A model generated the notes under the pieces. That model was not told where the DNA came from and searched no databases. It was given only the letters and a program-made list of their open reading frames with translations. A program made the translations under genes and the position numbers. A DNA stretch of 64,000 bases from Nocardiaceae bacterium (GTDB taxonomy: Bacteria; Actinomycetota; Actinomycetes; Mycobacteriales; Mycobacteriaceae), in contig JAJFUQ010000257.1 of NCBI GenBank assembly GCA_021372355.1, positions 28,437-92,436 on the forward strand. The letters are read 5' to 3'. The stretch's first letter is position 1; each line of letters begins with the position of its first letter. Shown in pieces: positions 1 through 8,403 of the stretch.

Positions 1-25
1 TGGCCTGGTCAGTTGTGACGCTCAT
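1..25 (-). CDS. sufB: SufB N-terminus (partial)
   Basis: An ATG at 25-23 overlaps the sufR stop as ATGA and opens a frame (MSVTTDQA...) that leaves the window at base 1. SufB is the scaffold subunit of the SUF iron-sulfur cluster assembly complex. The identity rests mainly on context: in related actinobacteria sufR is the first gene of the suf operon and sufB follows directly. Only eight residues are visible, so the sequence itself gives little proof. Confidence 0.55.
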
Positions 26-759
26 GCGAGCCCCTCTTCCGTGCGGTTACCGGTCTTGATGGTCAGTGGGATGTTCGTGGTGCAGGCGCAGTTGCCGTTG
101 GCGATCGTGGCGAGGCGCTGCACATGGGTACCGAGGATCTCGCGGAATGCTTCGAGCTCGGCTTCACATAGTTCCGGGAATTCCTCAGCTACGTGGGAAA
201 CCGGGCAATGATGCTGGCAGATCTGTACGCCCGAGCCAACTTCACGAATGCTGGCGGCGAACCCCTTCGAGGTGAACGCGCCCGCGATTTCTTCGGCCTT
301 GGCTTCCAGCTGGCCGGGTTCGTGCAGCGGCTCGACACCGCCCACGATCGCCGCAACGCGCTTGCGCGCGAACGTCTTGATGGCTTCCTCGCCGCCGATT
401 TCACGCAGTTGGCGCATTGCTGCGCCGGCGAGATCGTCGTAGGCGTGGACCAACTTGCCACGACCCGTCGCGGTCAGCTGGAACATCTTGGGTGGGCGGC
501 CACGGCCGCGGTGTGCCCACGCCGGGGCGTTGATGGCCTGCGCCTCGCCCGACTCCAGGAGTGCGTCCAGATGGCGACGCACGCCCGCTGCGGTGAGGTT
601 GAGGCGCTCGCCGATGTCGGGAGCAGTGATCGGACCTTCTTCGAGAAGAAGCTTGACCACGGCAGCGCGGGTTCGACCCTCGGTGCTTATCGGCGCAAGC
701 GGATCGGCGGCGACGGTAACCCCGTCACGCGCATCAATCAGCTTCTCCGCGGATTTCAC
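22..759 (-). CDS. sufR: SufR, iron-sulfur cluster-sensing repressor of the suf operon
   Basis: A DeoR/ArsR-type winged helix lies in the N-terminal third (GRTRAAVVKLLLEEG through GVRRHLDALLESG, then the wing GRGRPPK). A C-terminal sensor region follows with cysteines in CQHHCPVSH, ELCEAE and CACTTN, the ligands expected for a 4Fe-4S cluster. SufR represses the suf operon when clusters are sufficient. I chose the GTG at 759 (245 residues). A TTG at 825 gives 267 residues but would place the promoter and the SufR box inside the gene. The stop overlaps the sufB start by four bases, so it leads the suf operon. Confidence 0.9.
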   Translation of the reverse strand: MKSAEKLIDARDGVTVAADPLAPISTEGRTRAAVVKLLLEEGPITAPDIGERLNLTAAGVRRHLDALLESGEAQAINAPAWAHRGRGRPPKMFQLTATGRGKLVHAYDDLAGAAMRQLREIGGEEAIKTFARKRVAAIVGGVEPLHEPGQLEAKAEEIAGAFTSKGFAASIREVGSGVQICQHHCPVSHVAEEFPELCEAELEAFREILGTHVQRLATIANGNCACTTNIPLTIKTGNRTEEGLA

Positions 760-770
760 AACAACAGTGT
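756..770 (-). promoter_or_regulatory. SufR operator (ACACT-N5-TGTGA)
   Basis: The minus strand reads ACACT GTTGT TGTGA. As I recall it, this is exactly the palindrome reported for mycobacterial SufR. It covers the proposed GTG start of sufR, so bound SufR would block early elongation or translation rather than promoter recognition. Confidence 0.7.
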
Positions 771-797
771 GACGGAATTCCGGCCGGGTGGCTAGAA

Positions 798-825
798 AGG
801 ATAGCCTAAGCAGCCCTTGAGACAA
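798..825 (-). promoter_or_regulatory. Candidate suf operon promoter
   Basis: On the minus strand TTGTCT (825-820) and TATCCT (803-798) are separated by 16 bases, a fair match to housekeeping -35 and -10 elements. The expected transcript would start near 791, upstream of the SufR box and of the GTG start. Confidence 0.4.
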
Positions 826-838
826 GGGTCACACGCCG

Positions 839-1420
839 TCACGGCGCGACGGTGACCGTGGTGCCGACGTCGGTCCAATCAAAGAGCCATCGCATCGCGT
901 CATCAGGCAGGCGGACGCAACCGTGAGAGCCCTCTGTCACGAAGTTCGCGGAACCGAATGCGATGACTTGCCACGACGCGTCGTGGAACCCGAAGTCACC
1001 GAAGAACGGCATCCAGTAGTGCACGAAATCGCTGTAGCCCGGCCCCTCCAGAGTGCGGTCCATCTCCTTGGCTTCGACGTACCACGTACCAGTGGGTGTC
1101 CCCTGCCCGGAGGCGACCGCGCCCGTTGTCACCGGCGACGTGCGAACCTCACGCGACCCCTCACACATCCATGCGAACTGCTTCGACAGGCTGACCTGGA
1201 TCAACTTCGGATCCGTGTTGGCGGAACATGGCGAATACGCCAGTCCCGGCGACGGTTTCGGGGCCGGAACCGCGGGCGCCGCCGCCATGACAAGTGGCCT
1301 GGCGTCTCCGTAGTTCTGCACTTCGGGTGACTCGCTCGCGCAACCGGCTGCGAGCATGACTGAGGCCGCCGCGAAGATGCGACGGCCTCGATGCGCTCGT
1401 TCGGTGGCCACGATCACCAA
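839..1420 (-). CDS. L,D-transpeptidase (YkuD) lipoprotein
   Basis: The protein has 193 residues. A basic N-terminus and hydrophobic stretch end in a lipobox (LAAGC), so it is probably lipid-anchored outside the membrane. The C-terminal half is a YkuD domain with the catalytic motif SHGCVRLP at residues 165-172 (Cys168). L,D-transpeptidases make 3-3 peptidoglycan crosslinks or attach proteins to the wall. It lacks the Ig-like domains of the large mycobacterial Ldt enzymes, so its exact role is open. It lies 80 bases upstream of sufR on the same strand but with no sign of coupling. Confidence 0.85.
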   Translation of the reverse strand: MVIVATERAHRGRRIFAAASVMLAAGCASESPEVQNYGDARPLVMAAAPAVPAPKPSPGLAYSPCSANTDPKLIQVSLSKQFAWMCEGSREVRTSPVTTGAVASGQGTPTGTWYVEAKEMDRTLEGPGYSDFVHYWMPFFGDFGFHDASWQVIAFGSANFVTEGSHGCVRLPDDAMRWLFDWTDVGTTVTVAP

Positions 1421-1444
1421 GTTACGAGCCGCGTGCGCTCTCGG

Positions 1445-2035
1445 CTACGAACCTCGCAAAATGCTCACGATCTGAGTCTGTCTCTTTGCCTGCGCGTGCT
1501 CCAGCGCGGTGATGCCGTTGCGGTCCTGCCTGTCGGCGCCGGCACCAAGGAGAATCCGGACGATCTCCTGATACTTCGCGCTGCCGTCCCCATAGACAAC
1601 GGCTTCGAGTAACGCTGTCCAGCCCGGATCGTTGACGTGGTTGACGTCGATTCCCGTCTGGACCACCCGGCGCACGTAATCGACGTGCCCACGCTCACTC
1701 GCCGGAATCACCGAAAGACCACCGAACCGGTTCTCGATCTCGAGGTCCGGGCTCGCCGGAAGCAGAACCTCCAGCATCCGGACACTTCCCGTGACGCCGG
1801 TGACGAGCCATGGAGTGTCATGACGGTCGTCGAGCGCGTTCGGATCGGCTCCCCGCGCGATGAGAACCCGTGCGACGTCGACGAGGTCGTAGGTCGCGGC
1901 GAGCAACAAAGCAGTTCGCTGGTGATCGTCGCGGGCCTCGACATTCGCACCACGTCGGAGAGCGCTGACCACCCGATCGACGTCCCCCGCGGCAGCTGCG
2001 GAAAGCAGCATGCCGTCGAGTTCCGCCTGATTCAC
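1445..2035 (-). CDS. Ankyrin repeat protein
   Basis: The 196 residues are almost entirely ankyrin repeats of about 33 residues, seen as the recurring pattern GADPNALDD / HTPWL / LLA.GAD and the closing GITALEHA unit. There is no signal peptide or membrane segment, so it is probably a cytoplasmic protein-binding scaffold; the partner is unknown. It starts with GTG 13 bases after the stop of the beta-propeller lipoprotein gene, so the two are probably co-transcribed. Confidence 0.85.
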   Translation of the reverse strand: MNQAELDGMLLSAAAAGDVDRVVSALRRGANVEARDDHQRTALLLAATYDLVDVARVLIARGADPNALDDRHDTPWLVTGVTGSVRMLEVLLPASPDLEIENRFGGLSVIPASERGHVDYVRRVVQTGIDVNHVNDPGWTALLEAVVYGDGSAKYQEIVRILLGAGADRQDRNGITALEHAQAKRQTQIVSILRGS

Positions 2036-2047
2036 CGCAGGTGCTCT

Positions 2048-3007
2048 TCACACCGTCGGATCGGTGACGACCTCGAACGGGCCGGTCGGCGGCTCCTCCT
2101 TGAAGTTGCTGTCCACGAACAGGACCTGTCCGTTGAGGGGCTTGGCCGTCGTGAACACACGCTTCGGGTCGGTCTGCTCTTCCCGAACCTTCTCCACGGC
2201 CGAGCCATCGGCGGCCAGGCGCAGGGTGGTCAGCACGTGGTCGAAGTTCCGAACGACCGTGAGGGTGTCTCCCTGCAGGATGAGGCCGTCGGCGTTGTTC
2301 AGTCCCGTTCCGCCTCGGACGGCCGTCGCGGCGCCGGACGTGACGTCGAAGCGCCACAGCATTCCCGTGTTGCCCTGAGCGACGACGAACGCCGACCGGT
2401 CGGCACTGAGGACGATGCCGCCGAGGTTGAAGCCTTCCTTGCGTTCGATCTGGCCCTTGGCGTCTGCCCAGAGGGTCGCCTTCCAGGCCGAGCCATCGAG
2501 CGCGACGCGGAAGATCTGGGGGTCGTTCGAGTTCGTGAAGTACGCGGCACCGTCAGGTCCGATCGCGACGTCATTGAGGAACACCTGGTTGCCGGGCGCC
2601 CGCAGAGCCGCGAGCAACTTGCCTTCCGGGCTGTAGACCCACAGGTCCGGCTTGTCGTTGCCGATTCCGTTCGGCCCGCCGGCGATGTAGATGCGCCCCT
2701 CGCTGTCGACCGTGATGCCGCGAGCGGTCGTCCGGCCATCGGTTCCGTCCCCCTTGAGCCATTCCTCGGTCGTGGCGCCGCCGGAGGTGCCGCGGTGGAT
2801 TTCGCCACCGCTCACCTCGCTGACATAGAAGACCCCACGCGCTTCGTCCGCGCCGATTCCCTCGAATGTCGAACCGGTCGCGTCGGCCGTCAACTGGTAC
2901 GTCGACGGCAGCTTCGGTGCCGATGCGGACTGGGCGTCGCTCTGGCACGCGGTACTCAGGATGGCGATCGACAGCAGTGCGGAGGTGAGGGCGAGTGTGC
3001 GTTTCAT
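2048..3007 (-). CDS. SMP-30/gluconolactonase-like beta-propeller lipoprotein
   Basis: A lipoprotein signal ends in LSTAC, so the mature protein is likely exported and lipid-modified. The rest reads as a six-bladed propeller of the SMP-30/LRE type, with blade signatures such as GITVDSEGRIYIAGG, DVAIGPDGAAYFTNS and ADGLILQGDTLTVV. Family members bind a metal and hydrolyse lactones or act as binding scaffolds; the substrate cannot be read here. I chose the ATG at 3007; a GTG at 3016 is in frame. Divergent from the two-component genes at 3120, with about 110 bases of shared regulatory space. Confidence 0.75.
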   Translation of the reverse strand: MKRTLALTSALLSIAILSTACQSDAQSASAPKLPSTYQLTADATGSTFEGIGADEARGVFYVSEVSGGEIHRGTSGGATTEEWLKGDGTDGRTTARGITVDSEGRIYIAGGPNGIGNDKPDLWVYSPEGKLLAALRAPGNQVFLNDVAIGPDGAAYFTNSNDPQIFRVALDGSAWKATLWADAKGQIERKEGFNLGGIVLSADRSAFVVAQGNTGMLWRFDVTSGAATAVRGGTGLNNADGLILQGDTLTVVRNFDHVLTTLRLAADGSAVEKVREEQTDPKRVFTTAKPLNGQVLFVDSNFKEEPPTGPFEVVTDPTV

Positions 3008-3104
3008 GCCTTCCACGGTGCGGTTCGGGACCCCTCGCCGACGTCGGGCAACCGGTCACCATCAGATAGCCAATCGGATGATGCCGAGCCCCCGGCACTC
3101 TCCC

Positions 3105-3119
3105 TAAGCTGGAACGATC
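3105..3119 (+). promoter_or_regulatory. Leaderless promoter box before the sensor kinase
   Basis: TAAGCT at 3105-3110 lies nine bases before the ATG at 3120 and no Shine-Dalgarno sequence is present, as expected for a leaderless transcript. Confidence 0.4.
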
Positions 3120-4256
3120 ATGTGTGCACAGAGTCAGCCCTCCGGAGTCCGCGGGATTCTCGCGCCCGCCGCCCGGCTCGATCTCTGGTTGCACATCGTG
3201 CTCATCGTCCTCGTCGTGACGTCCGCGGTTCGCTATGTCATGCGGCACGGACTCGGCCTGACGGGTGTGCTCGTTCTCTTGGGCGCCGCGGGCCTCGTTC
3301 TCGCCTACTCCGCGCGCTCTCTGCTGCCAGGCCGCGTGTGGTGGCCGGCGACCTGGGTCACCGGAATCGTGGTGCTGTGGACCGCGCTCACGATCGTGGC
3401 TCCCTCCTTCGCGTGGTGTGCGGTCCCGGTCGCCTTCGCGGTGTTGCGCATCATCCCGTTCCGGCCCGCGACGGCGGTTGTCGCGCTGATGACCCTGGTG
3501 GTGGCGGGGTCGTGGCTGCGCATCACCGGCACCTTCGACCCGACGCTGGTGGCCGGTCCTCTGGGCATCGCGCTGGTGACCACGATGGCCTATCGGGCCC
3601 TCGAACGGACGCAGGCCGACCTCGCGGAGGAGCAGCATCGCAGCGGTGTTCTCGCCGAACGCACGCGGCTTTCGCGCGACATCCACGATTCGGTCGGCCA
3701 GGGATTGTCGAGCATCAACCTGCTGCTCCAAGCTGCAGAGCAATCCTGGGACACCGATCCCCCGGCGTCCCGCGAGCACGTCCGCACCGCCGCCGCGACG
3801 GCGCGAGACGGACTCGATGAAGTTCGGCGGGTCGTGCGCGACCTCGCGCCCGCCGGCTTCTCCAACGCCGAATCCGCGCTCCAACAGGTGGCGCTGGAGG
3901 CCGCGCTCGGCTTCCCAGTGGAGGTTCGAATCGACGGCACGTCACGACCCGTGCCGCCCGCCGTCGCGTCGGCGCTGGTCCGGACCGCACGTGGAGCACT
4001 TGCCAACGTCCGCGAGCACGCCGAAGCGAGCCGCGCCGTTGTGACCCTCACCTATCACGCCGACGAGATTCGCCTCGATATTCGGGACGACGGTCGCGGG
4101 TTTGCGCCCGAGGACATTCGCGCGGACGGACTTCGAGGTCGAGGTCTGCGTGGAATCCGCGAGCGTGCCGAACAACTCGGCGGTCAGGCTGAGATGGAGA
4201 GTGCGCCGGGCGAAGGTGCCACTGTGTCCGTGCGATTCCCGCTGGAGGTTCGATGA
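3120..4256 (+). CDS. NarL-family sensor histidine kinase
   Basis: The protein has 378 residues. The first half carries about five membrane helices with little extracellular sequence, so the signal is probably sensed within or at the membrane. A HisKA_3 dimerisation domain follows with the phospho-acceptor motif LSRDIHDSVGQGLSSI. The C-terminal ATPase domain has DDGRGFAPE and GRGLRGIRERAEQLGG. It overlaps the next response regulator by four bases (ATGA), so the two form one cognate pair. The stimulus is unknown; the neighbouring genes are envelope proteins. Confidence 0.92.
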   Translation: MCAQSQPSGVRGILAPAARLDLWLHIVLIVLVVTSAVRYVMRHGLGLTGVLVLLGAAGLVLAYSARSLLPGRVWWPATWVTGIVVLWTALTIVAPSFAWCAVPVAFAVLRIIPFRPATAVVALMTLVVAGSWLRITGTFDPTLVAGPLGIALVTTMAYRALERTQADLAEEQHRSGVLAERTRLSRDIHDSVGQGLSSINLLLQAAEQSWDTDPPASREHVRTAAATARDGLDEVRRVVRDLAPAGFSNAESALQQVALEAALGFPVEVRIDGTSRPVPPAVASALVRTARGALANVREHAEASRAVVTLTYHADEIRLDIRDDGRGFAPEDIRADGLRGRGLRGIRERAEQLGGQAEMESAPGEGATVSVRFPLEVR

Positions 4257-4873
4257 TCCGGATCGTCATCGTCGACGACCACCCAGTCGTCCGCGCGGGA
4301 CTTCGCGCACTCGTCGACGGACAGCCAGACCTGTCGGTCGTCGGTGCGGCGGACGGCCCGGACAGTGCGCTTTCGGTCGTCGGCGACGTCACTCCGGACG
4401 TCGTTCTCATGGATCTGAGCCTCGGTCATGCGGCCGTCGGTGGTGCGGACATCACCGCCCGACTCCGTGCTCTCCCAAACCCGCCCGAAGTCCTCGTCCT
4501 GACCACTTACGACACCGAATCCGACGTCATCCGCGTGTTGGAAGCCGGGGCCCGCGGTTACCTGCTGAAAGACACTCCGCCCGCCGATCTCTTCGCCGGA
4601 ATCCGGGCCACCGCTCGCGGCGAAACCGTCCTGGCACCCTCGGTCGCGGCGACGCTGGTCCGAAGAACTGTCGCCCCCGCCATCACCGAGCGCGAGGTCG
4701 AAGTCCTTCAACTGTTGTCGAAGGGCCTGGGTAACAAGGAAATGGCTCGGGAGCTGTTTGTTTCCGAGGCGACCGTGAAGTCGCACCTTTCGCACATTTA
4801 TACGAAGCTCGGCGTCGATACCCGAGCCGGCGCCGTTGCCGCCGCGATCGAACGGCGGATCATTCGGGCTTAA
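4253..4873 (+). CDS. NarL/LuxR-type response regulator
   Basis: The 206-residue protein has a receiver domain with the acidic pair D8-D9, phospho-acceptor D54 in VLMDLSL, and the conserved Thr and Lys in LTTYDT and YLLKDTPP. A LuxR-type helix-turn-helix occupies the last 65 residues (ITEREVEVLQLLSKG, ATVKSHLSHIYTKLG). It is the partner of the overlapping upstream kinase. Targets are not visible in the sequence. Confidence 0.93.
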   Translation: MIRIVIVDDHPVVRAGLRALVDGQPDLSVVGAADGPDSALSVVGDVTPDVVLMDLSLGHAAVGGADITARLRALPNPPEVLVLTTYDTESDVIRVLEAGARGYLLKDTPPADLFAGIRATARGETVLAPSVAATLVRRTVAPAITEREVEVLQLLSKGLGNKEMARELFVSEATVKSHLSHIYTKLGVDTRAGAVAAAIERRIIRA

Positions 4874-4888
4874 GGGTTTCCAGTCCGT

Positions 4889-4900
4889 TAGGGTGCGAGA
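4889..4900 (+). promoter_or_regulatory. Leaderless promoter box before mptB
   Basis: TAGGGT at 4889-4894 is followed by exactly six bases and the GTG start of mptB, with no ribosome binding site between. Confidence 0.45.
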
Positions 4901-6592
4901 GTGACGGTAACCGAGGCCTCCCCAGTCGACCGGTTGGTGAGTCTCGGCCGTCGCATTCTCGGCCTCGACGTCACGGGTCCCGACCACACGGTCGCCGCAC
5001 TCCACGGCCTCGAAGCCGAGGCCAAAGGCCTTCTTCCGCTCGAGGTCAAGCAGCTTCGACGCATCCGGCTCTTCGGTGCAACGGGTGCGGTCCTCATGGC
5101 GATCGGTGCACTGGGCGCGGGTGCTCAGCCGGTGCTCCAGAACCCCGTCGCGGGCTTGCGCTTCCTCGGACTGCCCGCCCGGATGTTGACGACGGCGCTG
5201 ACCACCACGATCACCGGCACCGTCATGGTGGTCCTCGCATGGCTGCTCCTGGGACGCTTCGCACTCGGCATCCGGACGGGTCGACGCATGACCCGATCGC
5301 AACTCGACCGCACGCTGCTGCTGTGGATTCTGCCGCTCAGCGTCGGCCCACCGATGTTCAGCCGCGACGTCTACTCGTACCTTGCGCAGAGCGAGATCGC
5401 CGCGCGCGGACTCGATCCGTACGCGATCGGACCCGGACCGGCACTCGGCCTCGACAACGTTCTCTCGCGCACGGTTCCCACGATCTGGCGGGACACTCCG
5501 GCTCCCTATGGGCCGCTGTTCCTCTGGATGGGTGAGCGAATCTCGTCGATCACGGGCTACAACATCGTGCCCGGAATCCTGCTGCATCGAGCGCTCGCCC
5601 TCATCGGCCTCGCGATGATCGTGTGGGCACTCCCCCGACTTGCGCGCCGCTGTGGCGTCGCGCCGGTGGCCGCACTGTGGTTGGGTGCCGCGAACCCACT
5701 CGTGCTCTTTCACCTCGTCGCGGGTGTGCACAACGAAGCCCTGATGATCGGCTTCATGATGGCCGGATTCGAGATCGCGTTACGCGGTCTGGACGCCGCA
5801 CACCCCCTACGTGGGAAACCGCTCCTGCTCCTGGTCACCGGCACGGTGCTGATGTCGGCGTCGACGATGATCAAGATCACTTCGTTGATCGCGCTCGGAT
5901 TCCTGGGTATGGCGTTGGCGCGCAAGATCGGACGAGGCTTCCTCGGGGTCGTCATCTCCGCTGCGATATTGCTCGCGATATGCGCGATCGTCATCGCGGC
6001 GATCAGCGTCGGCACCGGGCTCGGTATGGGCTGGGTCAGCACGCTCAACACCGCGAGCGCCGTTCGAAGCTGGATGTCGTTGCCGACCGCGATCGGTGTC
6101 ATCACCGGATTCGGCGGCGTACTTCTCGGCCTCGGCGACCACACGACTGCTGTTCTCGGCCTCACGCGCCCGATCGCGGCCACGGTCGCCGCGTTCGTGG
6201 TGATGCGCATGCTCGTCGCCACCTACACCGGCCGACTGCACCCCGTCGGAGCACTCGGTGTCTCGTTCGGGGCGATGGTTCTTCTCTTCCCGGTCGTGCA
6301 GCCGTGGTACCTGCTGTGGGGTGTCATCCCGCTGGCCGCCTGGGCAACCACTCCGGCGTTCCGCGTTCCGACCGTGGTGTTCTCGACGATCGTCGCGGTG
6401 ATCCTCATGCCGAACGGTGCCGAGTTCAAACCGTTCGTCATCGTGGAAGCGGCGATCGCCGCGATCTGCGTCATCGGCGTGATCATCATCTCGACGGTGA
6501 ACCGACTGCCCTGGTCGAGCCACGCGATTCCTGAGGCCCAGGTAAGCGAACCAGAGGACGAGCAGGACACCCAAACCGCTCGGCAACACTGA
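4901..6592 (+). CDS. mptB: MptB-type alpha-(1->6) mannopyranosyltransferase
   Basis: A 563-residue polytopic membrane protein of the GT-C fold with roughly a dozen helices. The first large external loop carries the Asp-containing motif SRDVYSYLAQSE expected of polyprenyl-phosphate-mannose-dependent enzymes. MptB extends the alpha-1,6-mannan backbone of lipomannan and lipoarabinomannan on the outer face of the membrane. The assignment is supported by the neighbours: mptB followed by the same ABC pair and ctaA is the conserved order in mycolate-producing actinobacteria. It starts with GTG and appears leaderless. Confidence 0.9.
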   Translation: MTVTEASPVDRLVSLGRRILGLDVTGPDHTVAALHGLEAEAKGLLPLEVKQLRRIRLFGATGAVLMAIGALGAGAQPVLQNPVAGLRFLGLPARMLTTALTTTITGTVMVVLAWLLLGRFALGIRTGRRMTRSQLDRTLLLWILPLSVGPPMFSRDVYSYLAQSEIAARGLDPYAIGPGPALGLDNVLSRTVPTIWRDTPAPYGPLFLWMGERISSITGYNIVPGILLHRALALIGLAMIVWALPRLARRCGVAPVAALWLGAANPLVLFHLVAGVHNEALMIGFMMAGFEIALRGLDAAHPLRGKPLLLLVTGTVLMSASTMIKITSLIALGFLGMALARKIGRGFLGVVISAAILLAICAIVIAAISVGTGLGMGWVSTLNTASAVRSWMSLPTAIGVITGFGGVLLGLGDHTTAVLGLTRPIAATVAAFVVMRMLVATYTGRLHPVGALGVSFGAMVLLFPVVQPWYLLWGVIPLAAWATTPAFRVPTVVFSTIVAVILMPNGAEFKPFVIVEAAIAAICVIGVIIISTVNRLPWSSHAIPEAQVSEPEDEQDTQTARQH

Positions 6593-6685
6593 GTGCTCCG
6601 TCCTCCCTCCGCTCCTCGGTGCGTTCCTCGCTCCTCCGTCGCTGCGGTACTCCCTGCGATGCTCAGTCGTACTCCCGCACTCCAG

Positions 6686-6699
6686 TACCCTGATTGATC
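6686..6699 (+). promoter_or_regulatory. Leaderless promoter box before the ABC transporter
   Basis: TACCCT at 6686-6691 lies eight bases before the GTG at 6700 with no Shine-Dalgarno sequence, consistent with a leaderless mRNA for the ABC-ctaA operon. Confidence 0.4.
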
Positions 6700-7626
6700 G
6701 TGAACAATGCTCCAGCGGTGCAGCTGAGCGGCGTCGTCAAGAAGTTCGGTGCGATCACCGCCGTCGACGGTCTTGATCTCGAACTGCCGCCGGCGAAGGT
6801 CCTCGCCCTGCTCGGCCCGAACGGTGCCGGCAAGACGACGACCGTCGAGATGTGCGAAGGGTTCGGTCGTCCGGATGCCGGCGAGATCCGCATTCTCGGA
6901 CTCGACCCGATCGCCGAGCGCGCCAAGCTCAAGCCGCGGATCGGCGTCATGTTGCAGGGTGGCGGAGCCTACCCGGGCGCCCGCGCGGCGGAGATGTTGC
7001 AGCTGGTGGCGTCGTACAGCGCCAACCCACTCGACCCCGAGTGGCTGCTCCGGACGCTCGGTCTCAACGACTCCCGCAAGACTCCCTACCGCCGCCTGTC
7101 CGGTGGTCAGCAGCAGCGACTTTCGCTCGCCTGCGCGATCGTCGGCCGCCCCGAACTCGTGTTCCTCGACGAGCCGACCGCCGGCCTCGATGCCCAGGCC
7201 CGTTTGCTCGTGTGGGACCTCATCGACGCTCTTCGCCGCGATGGCGTGAGCGTGTTGCTGACGACCCACATGATGGATGAGGCCGAACAGCTCGCCGACG
7301 AAATCGTCATCATCGACCACGGCAAGACCGTCGCCTCGGGGACGCCTGCGGAAATCACGACGCGCGGTGCGACCGGGCACCTTCGCTTCACGGCGCGTCC
7401 GAAGCTCGACCTCGCCGGCCTGCGAAAAGAACTCCCGGGAGACTTCACCGTCGCCGAGAACTCACCCGGCACGTATCTCGTCGACGGTGAGATCACGCCT
7501 GCCGTCTTGGCCGCGGTGACCACGTGGTGCGCCCGGCTCGGCGTCCTCGCCACCGACATCCGTGTCGACCAGCGCCGACTCGAAGACGTCTTCCTCGAAC
7601 TGACCGGCAGGGAGCTGCGCGGATGA
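6700..7626 (+). CDS. ABC transporter ATP-binding protein
   Basis: The 308-residue protein has Walker A GPNGAGKTTT, the signature LSGGQQQRLS, and Walker B LVFLDEPTAGLD followed by the switch His in LLTTHMMDEAE. It is a DrrA/CcmA-like drug or lipid exporter ATPase with a C-terminal extension. Its stop overlaps the start of the permease gene by four bases. I chose the GTG at 6700; an upstream in-frame TTG at 6694 is less likely. The conserved position between mptB and ctaA suggests a role in envelope or respiratory-chain assembly, but the substrate is unknown. Confidence 0.92.
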   Translation: MNNAPAVQLSGVVKKFGAITAVDGLDLELPPAKVLALLGPNGAGKTTTVEMCEGFGRPDAGEIRILGLDPIAERAKLKPRIGVMLQGGGAYPGARAAEMLQLVASYSANPLDPEWLLRTLGLNDSRKTPYRRLSGGQQQRLSLACAIVGRPELVFLDEPTAGLDAQARLLVWDLIDALRRDGVSVLLTTHMMDEAEQLADEIVIIDHGKTVASGTPAEITTRGATGHLRFTARPKLDLAGLRKELPGDFTVAENSPGTYLVDGEITPAVLAAVTTWCARLGVLATDIRVDQRRLEDVFLELTGRELRG

Positions 7627-8399
7627 CCAACCGATTCGCCCCGGACACGTTCGCCGCCGACCCGCGGCCGAGCGCACCCTTGAAGATGCTCGCGGCGCAG
7701 TCCCGCCTCGAACTCACGCTCTTCCTGCGCAACGGGGAGCAGCTACTGCTCACGATGCTCATCCCGATCACGATGCTGATCGGTCTCACCTACCTGCCGA
7801 TCGGCGAGTTCGGCGACCACCGCATCGACAAGATCGTGCCCGCGACGCTCATGGTCGCCGTGATGGGAACCGCCTTCACGGGCCAGGCGATCGCGGTCGG
7901 ATTCGACCGCCGCTACGGCGCCCTCAAGCGGCTGGGTGCCACCGCGCTACCGCGCTGGGGAATCATCGTCGGCAAGAGCGTCGCGGTCGCCGGAGTCGTC
8001 GCGATTCAGGTGCTCGTCCTGGGCGGACTCGGCTTCGCGTTGGGCTGGCGACCTAGCATCGGTGGACTCGTCCTCATGCTGATCTTCGTCGCGATCGGCA
8101 CCATCACGTTCTCGACGATGGGATTGCTGCTCGGCGGCACGTTGAAAGCGGAAATCGTTCTGGCCCTTGCGAACATCCTGTGGTTCGTGATGCTCGCGAT
8201 CGGCAGCGCGGTGTTCGCGACCGAATCTCTGCCGACCGCGTTGGAGATCGGTGCTCGGCTCATCCCTTCTGGTGCTCTCGCGGAGTCGCTCACGCAGGCG
8301 TCGGTCAACTACGCGATCGATGCGTTGGGCCTGGTAGTACTGCTGATCTGGGCGTCGATCTGCGGTACTCTCGCCGCCCGTACCTTCCGATTCGAGTAG
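7623..8399 (+). CDS. ABC-2 type exporter permease
   Basis: The 258-residue protein has about six membrane helices, beginning around NGEQLLLTMLIPITMLIG, typical of ABC-2 permeases of the DrrB/NodJ type. The ATG at 7623 overlaps the ATPase stop (ATGA) and fits the family length. It forms the membrane part of an exporter with the upstream ATPase. The stop is four bases before ctaA, so the three genes form an operon. Confidence 0.9.
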   Translation: MTNRFAPDTFAADPRPSAPLKMLAAQSRLELTLFLRNGEQLLLTMLIPITMLIGLTYLPIGEFGDHRIDKIVPATLMVAVMGTAFTGQAIAVGFDRRYGALKRLGATALPRWGIIVGKSVAVAGVVAIQVLVLGGLGFALGWRPSIGGLVLMLIFVAIGTITFSTMGLLLGGTLKAEIVLALANILWFVMLAIGSAVFATESLPTALEIGARLIPSGALAESLTQASVNYAIDALGLVVLLIWASICGTLAARTFRFE

Positions 8400-8403
8400 T
8401 GAG

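Noticed and set aside
1637..3820. A 727-residue open frame on the plus strand
   Set aside because: It runs antisense to the ankyrin and beta-propeller genes and then out of frame through the kinase gene. Its sequence is Arg/Gly-rich with no domain, as expected for a shadow in high-GC DNA.
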